DNA from: Phycobacter sedimenti
GTDB taxonomy: Bacteria; Pseudomonadota; Alphaproteobacteria; Rhodobacterales; Rhodobacteraceae
Reading direction: 5' to 3'
DNA length: 64,000 nt
NCBI RefSeq assembly: GCF_038148855.1
Contig: NZ_JBBVGR010000011.1
Location: forward strand, 62,001 to 126,000
Shown: in pieces, positions 57,103-64,000 of the stretch
How positions within the stretch are numbered: position 1 is the first letter of the stretch
Layout: each line of letters opens with the position of its first letter
Program-made: the position numbers and the translations under genes
Notes under the pieces: generated by a model
Databases searched by the model: none
What the model was told of the DNA's origin: nothing
What the model saw: the letters and a program-made list of their open reading frames with translations, nothing else

Positions 57103-59010
57103 ATGAGCAGCCCAGACCCCCAAATCAGCGAAAAATCGCGCCCCATGATCCGTCAGCTGGACGACAGCGCCATTAACCGCATTGCCGCCGGTGAGGTGAT
57201 CGAGCGCCCCGCCTCGGCGGTGAAGGAACTGGTTGAAAACGCCATCGACGCGGGCGCTACCCGCATCACGGTGGACATCGCCGATGGCGGCAAGACGCTG
57301 ATCCGGGTCACCGACGATGGCTGCGGCATGACAGCCGAGGATCTGCCGCTCGCTCTGTCGCGCCACGCCACGTCAAAGATCGACGGCTCAGACCTTCTGA
57401 ACATCCACACCTTCGGCTTTCGCGGCGAGGCGCTGCCCAGCCTTGGCGCCGTGGGTCGCCTGACGATCACCAGCCGCGCAGCAGGCAGCGATGCGGCGCA
57501 GATCCGGGTGGCGGGCGGCAAGATGGTCCCCGTGAAGCCCGCCGCCCTGCGCGCGGGCACCGTGGTAGAGCTGCGCGATCTGTTCTACGCCACCCCGGCG
57601 CGGCTCAAGTTCATGCGCACCGACCGGGCCGAGGCGCAGGCCATCGGCGATGTGATCAAGCGCCTTGCCATGGCGGAGCCCTCGGTTGGTTTCACCCTGC
57701 GGGATGTCTCGGGCGGCGGAGAAGGGCGTGTGACCTTCCGCGCTGATCCTTTGACCGGGGATCTGTTCGATGCGCTGCACGGGCGGCTGGCCTCGGTATT
57801 GGGGCGGGAGTTTGCCGAAAACGCGCTGAAGATCGATGCGACGCGGGAAGGCCTCCGGCTTTATGGCTATGCGGCGCTGCCGACCTATTCACGCGGCGCG
57901 GCGGTGGCGCAGTTCCTGTTTGTGAACACGCGGCCCGTGAAGGACAAGATGCTGACCGGCGCCCTGCGCGCCGCTTATTTCGATTTCCTCAGCCGTGACC
58001 GTCACCCGGCGGCGGCGCTGTTCATCGACTGTGACCCGACTTTGGTGGATGTGAACGTGCACCCGGCCAAATCCGAAGTCCGCTTCCGGGATCCCGGTCT
58101 TGCGCGCGGGCTAATCGTCTCTTCCCTGCGCCATGCGCTGGCCGAGGCGGGGCATCGCGCCTCCACCACCGTTGCCGGGGCCACGCTGGGCGCCATGCGG
58201 CCAGAGCAGGCGGGCGGTCAGACACCGCCGCATGTCTACCAGATGGACCGTCCCTCGATGGGCGCGCGCACGGCGGCCTACTCCGCGCAGCGGCCCGATT
58301 ACACTCCAGTCCCACCCTATCAGCCCCCGCAGCAGACAGGCGGTTTTGCCGAGATGGCCAGCGCCTTCAGCGGTCAGGTGATCGAAGAGCCGACAGCGCC
58401 CCCCGCAAAGCAGGAACAGCCACCCGAGGCTCTCCCCCTCGGGGCTGCGCGCGGGCAGGTGCATGAGAATTACATCATCGCTCAGACCGCCGATGGCATG
58501 GTGATCGTCGATCAGCATGCCGCCCACGAACGGCTGGTTTATGAGAAGCTGAAGAAACAGATGGGTGAAAACGGTGTCGCGGCGCAGGCGCTGTTGATCC
58601 CCGAAATCATCGAACTCTCTGACAACGACTGCGCGCGCCTGTTGGCGGTGGCGGATGAACTGGCAAAATTCGGCCTCGGGATCGAAGCTTTCGGCGGAAC
58701 TGCCGTGGCCGTGCGTGAAACCCCTGCAATATTGGGAGAGGTCAACGCAGAGGCCATGGTCAAAGACATCCTCGACGAACTCGATGATCAGGGCGAAAGC
58801 CAGCTGGTGCAGGCCCGGCTTGAGGCAATTCTGAGCCGGGTGGCCTGCCACGGCTCAATCCGGTCCGGTCGGCGGATGCGCGGGGAAGAGATGAACGCGC
58901 TTTTGCGGGAAATGGAGGCAACGCCCCATTCCGGCCAGTGCAACCATGGCCGTCCCACCTATGTGGAGCTGAAGCTCTCTGACATCGAACGGCTGTTCGG
59001 GCGCACATGA
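57103..59010 (+). CDS. mutL: DNA mismatch repair protein MutL
   Basis: A 635-residue mismatch repair ATPase and endonuclease. The GHKL ATPase domain has IRQLDDSAINRIAAGEVIERPASAVKELVENAIDAGA, DDGCGM and the GFRGEALPSLGAVG lid. The C-terminal domain carries the endonuclease motif DQHAxxExxxxE as VDQHAAHERLVYEKL (Asp470 first), with ACHGSIRSGRRM and CNHGRPTYVEL, so strand nicking is by MutL, as expected in bacteria without MutH. A proline-rich linker (about 375-445) joins the halves. The true start may be the second ATG at 57145, where homologous sequence begins; no ribosome binding site decides. Confidence 0.96.
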   Translation: MSSPDPQISEKSRPMIRQLDDSAINRIAAGEVIERPASAVKELVENAIDAGATRITVDIADGGKTLIRVTDDGCGMTAEDLPLALSRHATSKIDGSDLLNIHTFGFRGEALPSLGAVGRLTITSRAAGSDAAQIRVAGGKMVPVKPAALRAGTVVELRDLFYATPARLKFMRTDRAEAQAIGDVIKRLAMAEPSVGFTLRDVSGGGEGRVTFRADPLTGDLFDALHGRLASVLGREFAENALKIDATREGLRLYGYAALPTYSRGAAVAQFLFVNTRPVKDKMLTGALRAAYFDFLSRDRHPAAALFIDCDPTLVDVNVHPAKSEVRFRDPGLARGLIVSSLRHALAEAGHRASTTVAGATLGAMRPEQAGGQTPPHVYQMDRPSMGARTAAYSAQRPDYTPVPPYQPPQQTGGFAEMASAFSGQVIEEPTAPPAKQEQPPEALPLGAARGQVHENYIIAQTADGMVIVDQHAAHERLVYEKLKKQMGENGVAAQALLIPEIIELSDNDCARLLAVADELAKFGLGIEAFGGTAVAVRETPAILGEVNAEAMVKDILDELDDQGESQLVQARLEAILSRVACHGSIRSGRRMRGEEMNALLREMEATPHSGQCNHGRPTYVELKLSDIERLFGRT

Positions 59011-60236
59011 TGGAAGGCATGGAAGAGGCCATCGCGAACATGGACCAGATCGGGACGATGATCCTGATCGGCGGCGGCTTTGCGGCGCTTTTGATCCTCT
59101 TGCTGGTGATGTCTTTGCGGGCCTCGGCACGGGCAGCCTCGGCGGTGGCGCCGCTGGCGCAGCAGATGGAGTATCTGGGCCAGTCGGTGCAGCAGCTGCG
59201 CGGCGGATTGCAGCATGTGTCGGACATGCAGGCAAATGCGCAGGTGCAGATGGTGCAGACGGTGGAGGCGCGGCTTTCGGATGTGCAGCAGCACATGAAC
59301 GACCGGCTGGCGGACAATGCCCTGCGACAGGCCCGCGCCATGGCCGAGATGCAGGAACGGATGCAGGAGAGCCTCCATGGTAGCGCCAAGCGCACGGTGA
59401 CTTCGCTGACGCAGCTGCAGGAACGGCTCGCCACCATCGACAAGGCGCAGGACAATATCACCAAACTGTCGGGGGATGTGCTGACGCTGCAGGATATCCT
59501 GTCGAACAAGCAGACGCGCGGCGCATTTGGAGAAATACAGCTCAACGATATCGTGTCCAAAGCTTTGCCCAGCGACGCCTACCGGTTTCAGGCGACGCTC
59601 AGCAATGGCAAGCGCGCCGATTGCCTGATCGACTTGCCCAATCCTCCCGGTCCCATAGTGATTGACAGCAAGTTCCCGCTGGAGCCCTATGAGGCGCTGC
59701 GCCGGGCGCAGACTCAGGATGAACTGGCCTATGCGGCGCGGCAGATGAAGACCGCCCTGCGCGCCCATATCCAGGCGATTGCGCAGAAATACATCATCGA
59801 GGGAGAAACGGCGGACGGCGCCATCCTGTTCCTGCCGTCCGAGGCGGTCTATGCCGAACTGCACGCCAATTTCACCGATCTTGTGCGCGAAGGGTTCGCG
59901 GCCAAGGTCTGGATCGTCTCACCCACCACCTGCATGGCGACGCTCAACACCATGCGTGCGATCCTGAAAGATGCCCGGATGCGCGAACAGGCGGGCGCCA
60001 TCCGCAATGAGCTGGGCCTGTTGCACCGCGATGTAGAGCGGTTGGGCGACCGCGTAGGCAATTTGGACCGGCATTTCGCACAGGCCGCCAAGGATGTGGC
60101 TGAGATCAAGATCAGCGCCGACAAGGCCGGAAGACGGGCGCGGCGGCTCGACAATTTCGATTTTGAAGAGATCGAGAAAGCGACCGAACCAGCCCCAGGC
60201 GGAACCGTGGTCCCGCTGGAGCAGCCGGAGCGATGA
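59007..60236 (+). CDS. rmuC: DNA recombination protein RmuC
   Basis: A 409-residue protein with one N-terminal helix (MILIGGGFAALLILLLVMSL), a long coiled coil (about 60-165, rich in Gln, Glu and Leu) and the RmuC domain (about 175-355: GAFGEIQLNDIVSKALP, VIDSKFPLEPYEALRRA, ILFLPSEAVYAELHANF, WIVSPTTCMATLNTMRAIL). RmuC proteins limit inversions at inverted repeats and have a nuclease-like fold. It overlaps mutL and the next gene by four bases each (ATGA), placing two genome-stability genes and a cyclase in one coupled unit. Confidence 0.92.
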   Translation: MMEGMEEAIANMDQIGTMILIGGGFAALLILLLVMSLRASARAASAVAPLAQQMEYLGQSVQQLRGGLQHVSDMQANAQVQMVQTVEARLSDVQQHMNDRLADNALRQARAMAEMQERMQESLHGSAKRTVTSLTQLQERLATIDKAQDNITKLSGDVLTLQDILSNKQTRGAFGEIQLNDIVSKALPSDAYRFQATLSNGKRADCLIDLPNPPGPIVIDSKFPLEPYEALRRAQTQDELAYAARQMKTALRAHIQAIAQKYIIEGETADGAILFLPSEAVYAELHANFTDLVREGFAAKVWIVSPTTCMATLNTMRAILKDARMREQAGAIRNELGLLHRDVERLGDRVGNLDRHFAQAAKDVAEIKISADKAGRRARRLDNFDFEEIEKATEPAPGGTVVPLEQPER

Positions 60237-61573
60237 GCAGCCTGTCGCCAGATCGGGAGCTGTTGCGGCGGGCAGAGGTCGACGCCGAACGGGTGGTTTC
60301 CCTGTTGCGGATCGGGGTGTCTCTGGGGCTGTTTGCCATCTTCTTTCTGACCGTCTGGGATAGCGTGGAGACGGTCGAAGACTATCTGCGCAGGCAATGG
60401 CTTTTCGCTCTGGCGACCATGTTTTCCTACCTCTTGCTGGGGTTGTTCACACTGTGGCGGGCGCGTCGGGGCCTGTTTCGGGGCTGGATGATCTGGACTG
60501 GTGTAACGCTGGACTGTGCCTTTCTGCTGGTGAATGCCTGGGTGGGGCTTGAGAATACCTCCCTCCCCGGTGGCGTGACCTTCCTGTTGCCGCCCATCTG
60601 GCTGGTACCGACCGTGCTGGCCTTCGCGGTCTTGCGGTTCAATCCATATCTGCAGGCCTATACGGTGGTCCTGATTGTCTCGGGTCTGTCCTTGATGATC
60701 CTGTGGCAGCCCGAAGAGGTTCCCGTGCAGGCTGCGGAGCGGGCGCTGTTTCTGTTGTCTCTGCCTCCGAACATCATCCGCATCTCGATGATCGCGCTGG
60801 CGGGGGTGGTGCTGGTGGTGGCAGCCTACCGCATGCGCGCCCTGCTGCATCGCTCTATCACCGAGGCGCAGGCGCGCACCAACCTGACCCGCTACCTGCC
60901 CGCGCAACTGGCCGGGCGTCTGGCGGATGGCGGCCTTGAGGAACTGCGACAGGGCCAGCGGCAGGAACTGGCGGTTCTGTTCATCGACATCCGCGGTTTC
61001 ACGCAGTGGTCCGAAGCACGCGATCCGCAGGAGGTCAGCGCCCTCATCACCGAGTTCCGCCGCCGGGTGCAGCGGGCGGCTGCGCAAACCGGTGGGATGA
61101 TCGACAAGTACATTGGCGATGCAGCCATGCTGCTGTTCGAAGGTAGGGATGGCGCCTGCCGCGCGCTGGACTGCGTCGATGCCCTTGATGCAGAACTCGA
61201 AGACTGGAGCACCGAACGCGCCAATGCCGGAGAGGCACCCGTTCTGGCCGGGATCGGGCTGCACTGGGGCGAGGTTTTCTCGGGTGTTGTGGGCAATTCA
61301 GAGCGGCTGGAGTACAGCGTCTTTGGCGATACGGTGAATACAGCGGCACGGCTTGAACAGATGACCCGCAGCGCCAATGCGCGGATCATAGCATCGGATG
61401 CGGTGTTTGCAGCAGCCGGAGCAGAGCCCGCGCGCGAGTGTTGGTCTGCCCTGCCTGCGGTGCATTTGCGCGGGCGCAGCAATGGGCTTGCTATCTTTGC
61501 ACGGGGGCAATTGGGCCCGGATGCGCCCGGTATTGCCCCAGATCAAAGACTGGACGGAGCCACTGCTGTCTGA
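60233..61573 (+). CDS. Membrane-bound class III adenylate/guanylate cyclase
   Basis: A 446-residue protein. Residues about 22-200 contain five or six hydrophobic helices in a compact membrane sensor (MASE-like), followed by a short helical linker and a class III catalytic domain (about 245-420). Metal residues are Asp252 in LFIDIRGFTQWSEA and Asp296 in MIDKYIGDAAMLLFEG. The substrate-binding and transition-state region is GIGLHWGEVFSGVVGN and FGDTVNTAARLEQMT. The product is most likely cAMP; the base-specifying residues cannot be settled without an alignment. Its start overlaps rmuC by four bases, unusual company for a signalling enzyme. Confidence 0.9.
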   Translation: MSSLSPDRELLRRAEVDAERVVSLLRIGVSLGLFAIFFLTVWDSVETVEDYLRRQWLFALATMFSYLLLGLFTLWRARRGLFRGWMIWTGVTLDCAFLLVNAWVGLENTSLPGGVTFLLPPIWLVPTVLAFAVLRFNPYLQAYTVVLIVSGLSLMILWQPEEVPVQAAERALFLLSLPPNIIRISMIALAGVVLVVAAYRMRALLHRSITEAQARTNLTRYLPAQLAGRLADGGLEELRQGQRQELAVLFIDIRGFTQWSEARDPQEVSALITEFRRRVQRAAAQTGGMIDKYIGDAAMLLFEGRDGACRALDCVDALDAELEDWSTERANAGEAPVLAGIGLHWGEVFSGVVGNSERLEYSVFGDTVNTAARLEQMTRSANARIIASDAVFAAAGAEPARECWSALPAVHLRGRSNGLAIFARGQLGPDAPGIAPDQRLDGATAV

Positions 61574-61610
61574 TGGGGGCTATCCACGCGAACAGCAGGA
61601 GAGATGACAG

Positions 61611-61934
61611 ATGTTGGAGATTTCCCCCAGAAAGGTTGCCCAGGTTGCAATGATGGCACGCGAACTGGATCGCGCCGAGGGTGAGTTGCGCGCCTTCATC
61701 GAGCGGATGAGCATGGACGATCAGGCCGAGTTGACAGCGGTCATGTGGATCGGACGCGGCAGTTTCGAGGCCGAGGAACTGACCGAAGCCATCGCCACTG
61801 CCCGAGAGGAAGCCACCACCCCGACCGCAGATTACCTGATCGGAACGCCGCATCTTGCGGACAACATCGAGGCGGGCCTTGAGGCCTTGGGCATTGATGT
61901 GGGCGATGTCGAAGACGACGTGATTGGGCGCTGA
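61611..61934 (+). CDS. DUF3775 domain-containing protein
   Basis: A 107-residue acidic helical protein. The family core is IERMSMDDQAELTAVMWIGRGSFEAEELTEAIATAREEATTPTADYLIGTPHLADNIEAGLEALG, which matches DUF3775, found in proteobacteria with unknown function. AGGAGAG lies seven bases before the ATG. It is 37 bases after the cyclase gene and may be the last gene of the mutL-rmuC-cyclase run. Confidence 0.82.
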   Translation: MLEISPRKVAQVAMMARELDRAEGELRAFIERMSMDDQAELTAVMWIGRGSFEAEELTEAIATAREEATTPTADYLIGTPHLADNIEAGLEALGIDVGDVEDDVIGR

Positions 61935-62054
61935 GACGTCTTGGTGGCTGTGATCCGAGGGTGATTTCCTTCCCTTGGGTCAGTGTTGATCGGATCAAGG
62001 TGTTCTCGCACACTCCTGTCACCTGCAGTGCATTTGCCGGTGACAGGGGGATTT

Positions 62055-63791
62055 ATGAAGAAAAGGCATCTTCTGGCGCTGGCCTTGGCCGGTATTGCGG
62101 TGGCCTATGTCTTCTGGGCGCGCCCGCCCCGTGTTGATGCGGATCTCATCATATCTGGTGGTCCAATCCTGACCCTAAATGCCGATCAACCAGAGGCAGC
62201 GGCGCTGGCCATCTCGGGTGGTCGTATCGTTGCGGTGGGAACTCTGGAGGAAGCCCGCCGCGCGTTGCCCGATGCGGCGCGTTTTGATCTTGAAGGGCGA
62301 GCACTGCTTCCCGGGCTGATCGAGCCGCATACCCATCCCATTGCCGCGGCGCTGCTTGGGGCGGTGACGGATGTGTCCGCCTTCACGCACCTGTCGCGGG
62401 CCGAGGTAATTGCAACACTGGAGGCGGCGGCGCAGGGCGGCGGGTTGACGCCCTGGATCGTGGCCTACGGCTGGGATCCGGTTGCCTTGCCGGATCTGAA
62501 CGCGCTGACCTTGGAAGAACTCGACCAGATCTCACCTGAAAAGCCGATGATCGTGCTGACCCAGATGATGCACGAAGCCTATGCGAACTCTGCCGCCTTG
62601 CGCGCTGCGGGTATCCCTTTTGAGGGAGGGCCGGAACGCCGCCACGGCGTATTGCGGGGCGAGGACGGGCGGCCCACCGGCACTTTGCGTGAACTCGAAG
62701 CCATCAACGCGGTCATGGCGGTGCTGCCACCGCCTTCCGATGCTGCGGTCGAGCTGTTGGTGCGGCGCCAATACGCGACCTATGCGAGGGCGGGCTATAC
62801 CCAGATCGGCATCACCGGCGCTGTCGGACGCCACCCCGATCCGGTTGGCCTGTTGCAACGGGTCGCGGAGGAAACCGATTTTCTGCGCACGACGCTTTAT
62901 CTGCTGCCGGAGCAGATGGAGAAGAACCCGCTGGAGACCACAGGGGATCTGCGCATCGTCGGGGTGAAGTTCTGGATGGATGGCTCTCCCTTTGCGGGCG
63001 GTGCTGCGACCCATGATCCCTATGCCGACAGTGATCTGACCCATGACAGGCTGGGCCTGCCGCACAGCCATATGGCGGGCCTGTCGATAACGCCCGACGG
63101 ATTCCTGGATGAGATCCGCCCCCTGCACGCCGCGGGCTATCAGATCGCTGTCCATGCGCAGGGGGAGCGGGCGGTTGAGGCAGCGTTGCAGGCCTTCGAG
63201 GTCGTGCAACGCGAGGTGTCGCGCCCCGAACTGCACCACCGGCTGGAACACAATGCGCTGATCACCCCTGACCAGATCACCCGCGCCACGGCGGCAGGTG
63301 TGAGCCTTGGCTTCTTTGTCGATCACGTGCGGTTCTATGGCGATGCGCTCCCCAAACTGTTTGGCCCTGAACGGACCACTCGCTATATGCCGATGCGCTG
63401 GGCGGCAGAGGCAGGCGCGGTGACGGCGGTGCATGGCGATCACCCGGCCTCTCCGGTGGATCCCTTACGCACCCTGCGCACGGCGGTTGAGCGACGCTCG
63501 ACCAGTGGAGCCGTTGTGGGCGCAGAGCAGGCACTGAGCGTGGAGCGGGCGCTGCAGGCCTTGACGCTGGATGCGGCGGCTCAGCTGGGTCTTGCGGAGG
63601 AGGTGGGTAGCCTGGAGGTGGGCAAACGGGCCGATTTCACGCTGCTGAACCGGGTGCCCGCCCGAGGCGATCTGGAGGGGCTCCGGGTGGAGGGCACCTG
63701 GCGGGAGGGGCAGCCCGTCGACACCCGCGCGATCCGCTGGCTGTCGCCGACTTTGGTTGTCAGCACGCTGATGGCCTATATCGGCGGCTAG
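62055..63791 (+). CDS. Amidohydrolase family protein (YtcJ-like)
   Basis: A 578-residue metal-dependent hydrolase with an N-terminal hydrophobic segment (HLLALALAGIAVAYVFWA), so it is probably anchored to the inner membrane with a periplasmic catalytic domain. The amidohydrolase pattern is ADLIISGGPILTLNADQPEAAALAISGGRIVAVG, then LLPGLIEPHTHPIAAALLG (HxH metal pair), VKFWMDGSPFAGGA, AVHAQGERAVEAALQAFE and LEVGKRADFTLLN. It is of the YtcJ/DUF amidohydrolase_3 class, which act on amides or imides of unknown nature. The ATG at 62055 with GGGGGATT is preferred to the longer frame from 61983. Confidence 0.86.
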   Translation: MKKRHLLALALAGIAVAYVFWARPPRVDADLIISGGPILTLNADQPEAAALAISGGRIVAVGTLEEARRALPDAARFDLEGRALLPGLIEPHTHPIAAALLGAVTDVSAFTHLSRAEVIATLEAAAQGGGLTPWIVAYGWDPVALPDLNALTLEELDQISPEKPMIVLTQMMHEAYANSAALRAAGIPFEGGPERRHGVLRGEDGRPTGTLRELEAINAVMAVLPPPSDAAVELLVRRQYATYARAGYTQIGITGAVGRHPDPVGLLQRVAEETDFLRTTLYLLPEQMEKNPLETTGDLRIVGVKFWMDGSPFAGGAATHDPYADSDLTHDRLGLPHSHMAGLSITPDGFLDEIRPLHAAGYQIAVHAQGERAVEAALQAFEVVQREVSRPELHHRLEHNALITPDQITRATAAGVSLGFFVDHVRFYGDALPKLFGPERTTRYMPMRWAAEAGAVTAVHGDHPASPVDPLRTLRTAVERRSTSGAVVGAEQALSVERALQALTLDAAAQLGLAEEVGSLEVGKRADFTLLNRVPARGDLEGLRVEGTWREGQPVDTRAIRWLSPTLVVSTLMAYIGG

Positions 63792-64000
63792 AGCCCAAAG
63801 GACCCATTGGTGCCCAACTCGTTGCAGTAAATGTTGCCTTCGCAAATTAGGAGCGCGCTGGGAGGGCAATGACCGCTTTGAGCCCTCTTTGACTGATGCT
63901 GTACTTGGGACAAATGTCTGCTATTCAAAACCTGTGGAGACAATCCCTGTTTGGATTATTGCATTGAACACAAACGAAAATCGCAAAGCAACGCGTTTTG
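63792..64000. other. Gene-free end of the window
   Basis: These 209 bases hold no open reading frame I can support on either strand. From about 63890 the composition becomes AT-rich (for example ATTATTGCATTGAACACAAA), which suggests a promoter region for a gene beyond the window or the edge of a different segment. No repeat, tRNA or terminator is recognisable. Confidence 0.6.

Noticed and set aside
61504..61539. Hairpin GGGGCAAT...ATTGCCCC near the cyclase gene end
   Set aside because: It lies within the coding sequence, has no T-run and is 34 bases before the stop, so it is likely incidental.
63890..64000. Insertion sequence end at the window edge
   Set aside because: The AT-rich sequence shows no inverted repeat or transposase frame within the window.

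Overview
The window is 64 kb of chromosome from a GC-rich alphaproteobacterium, almost certainly a marine Rhodobacteraceae member (Roseobacter group, Ruegeria/Phaeobacter-like). This rests on protein character and gene order: lspA followed by a DUF3035 lipoprotein and an M16 protease pair, the gene set rbfA/truB/rpsO/pnp, a bacterial ALDH16 next to deoC, IorAB of the long proteobacterial form, and DUF1674, DUF3775 and DUF6525 proteins. Coding density is high and most starts have a visible ribosome binding site. I see no tRNA, rRNA, insertion sequence, prophage or CRISPR array.

Region by region. 1-4.7 kb: a probable methylated-glycine (betaine/dimethylglycine) catabolic group, with two FAD/GcvT demethylases (one cut by the window edge), a homocysteine S-methyltransferase and a GlxA/GbdR-like AraC regulator. 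4.7-8.5 kb: RarD-type permease, SGNH hydrolase, SnoaL-like protein, RluA-type pseudouridine synthase and a GT11 fucosyltransferase. 8.6-22.2 kb: the most distinctive block. A leftward set (cyclase-family hydrolase, FAD oxidoreductase, MarR regulator, IorA, IorB) diverges from a rightward set (a second related FAD oxidoreductase and a complete five-gene peptide-type ABC importer). It looks like one uptake-and-degradation system for an unknown, possibly aromatic, compound. 22.2-27.3 kb: DUF5071 protein, aldehyde dehydrogenase, 1-Cys peroxiredoxin, small P-loop kinase, GT25 glycosyltransferase and membrane-anchored NYN ribonuclease.

27.3-37.4 kb: the usual rbfA-truB-rpsO-pnp translation/RNA-decay cluster on the minus strand, opened up by accessory genes: DUF2233, DUF1643, an RTX repeat protein, a zinc-type COG0523 GTPase with a perfect Zur-like operator, cold-shock protein, DUF982, a stand-alone CZB protein and small ORFs. 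37.5-49.5 kb: dapB, two unrecognised envelope proteins, NIPSNAP, SdhAF4-like DUF1674, rsmB, heparinase II/III-like protein, purH, lspA, a DUF3035 lipoprotein and the M16 pair, closed by a very strong terminator.

49.5-57 kb: deoC and ALDH16, which would work in series on deoxyribose-5-phosphate and acetaldehyde, diverge from a sitABCD-type metal importer with a Fur-family-like operator. The SitC permease has a DtxR-like C-terminal domain. 57-63.8 kb: mutL, rmuC and a membrane class III cyclase are translationally coupled, followed by a DUF3775 protein and a YtcJ-like amidohydrolase. The last 209 bases hold no gene I can support.
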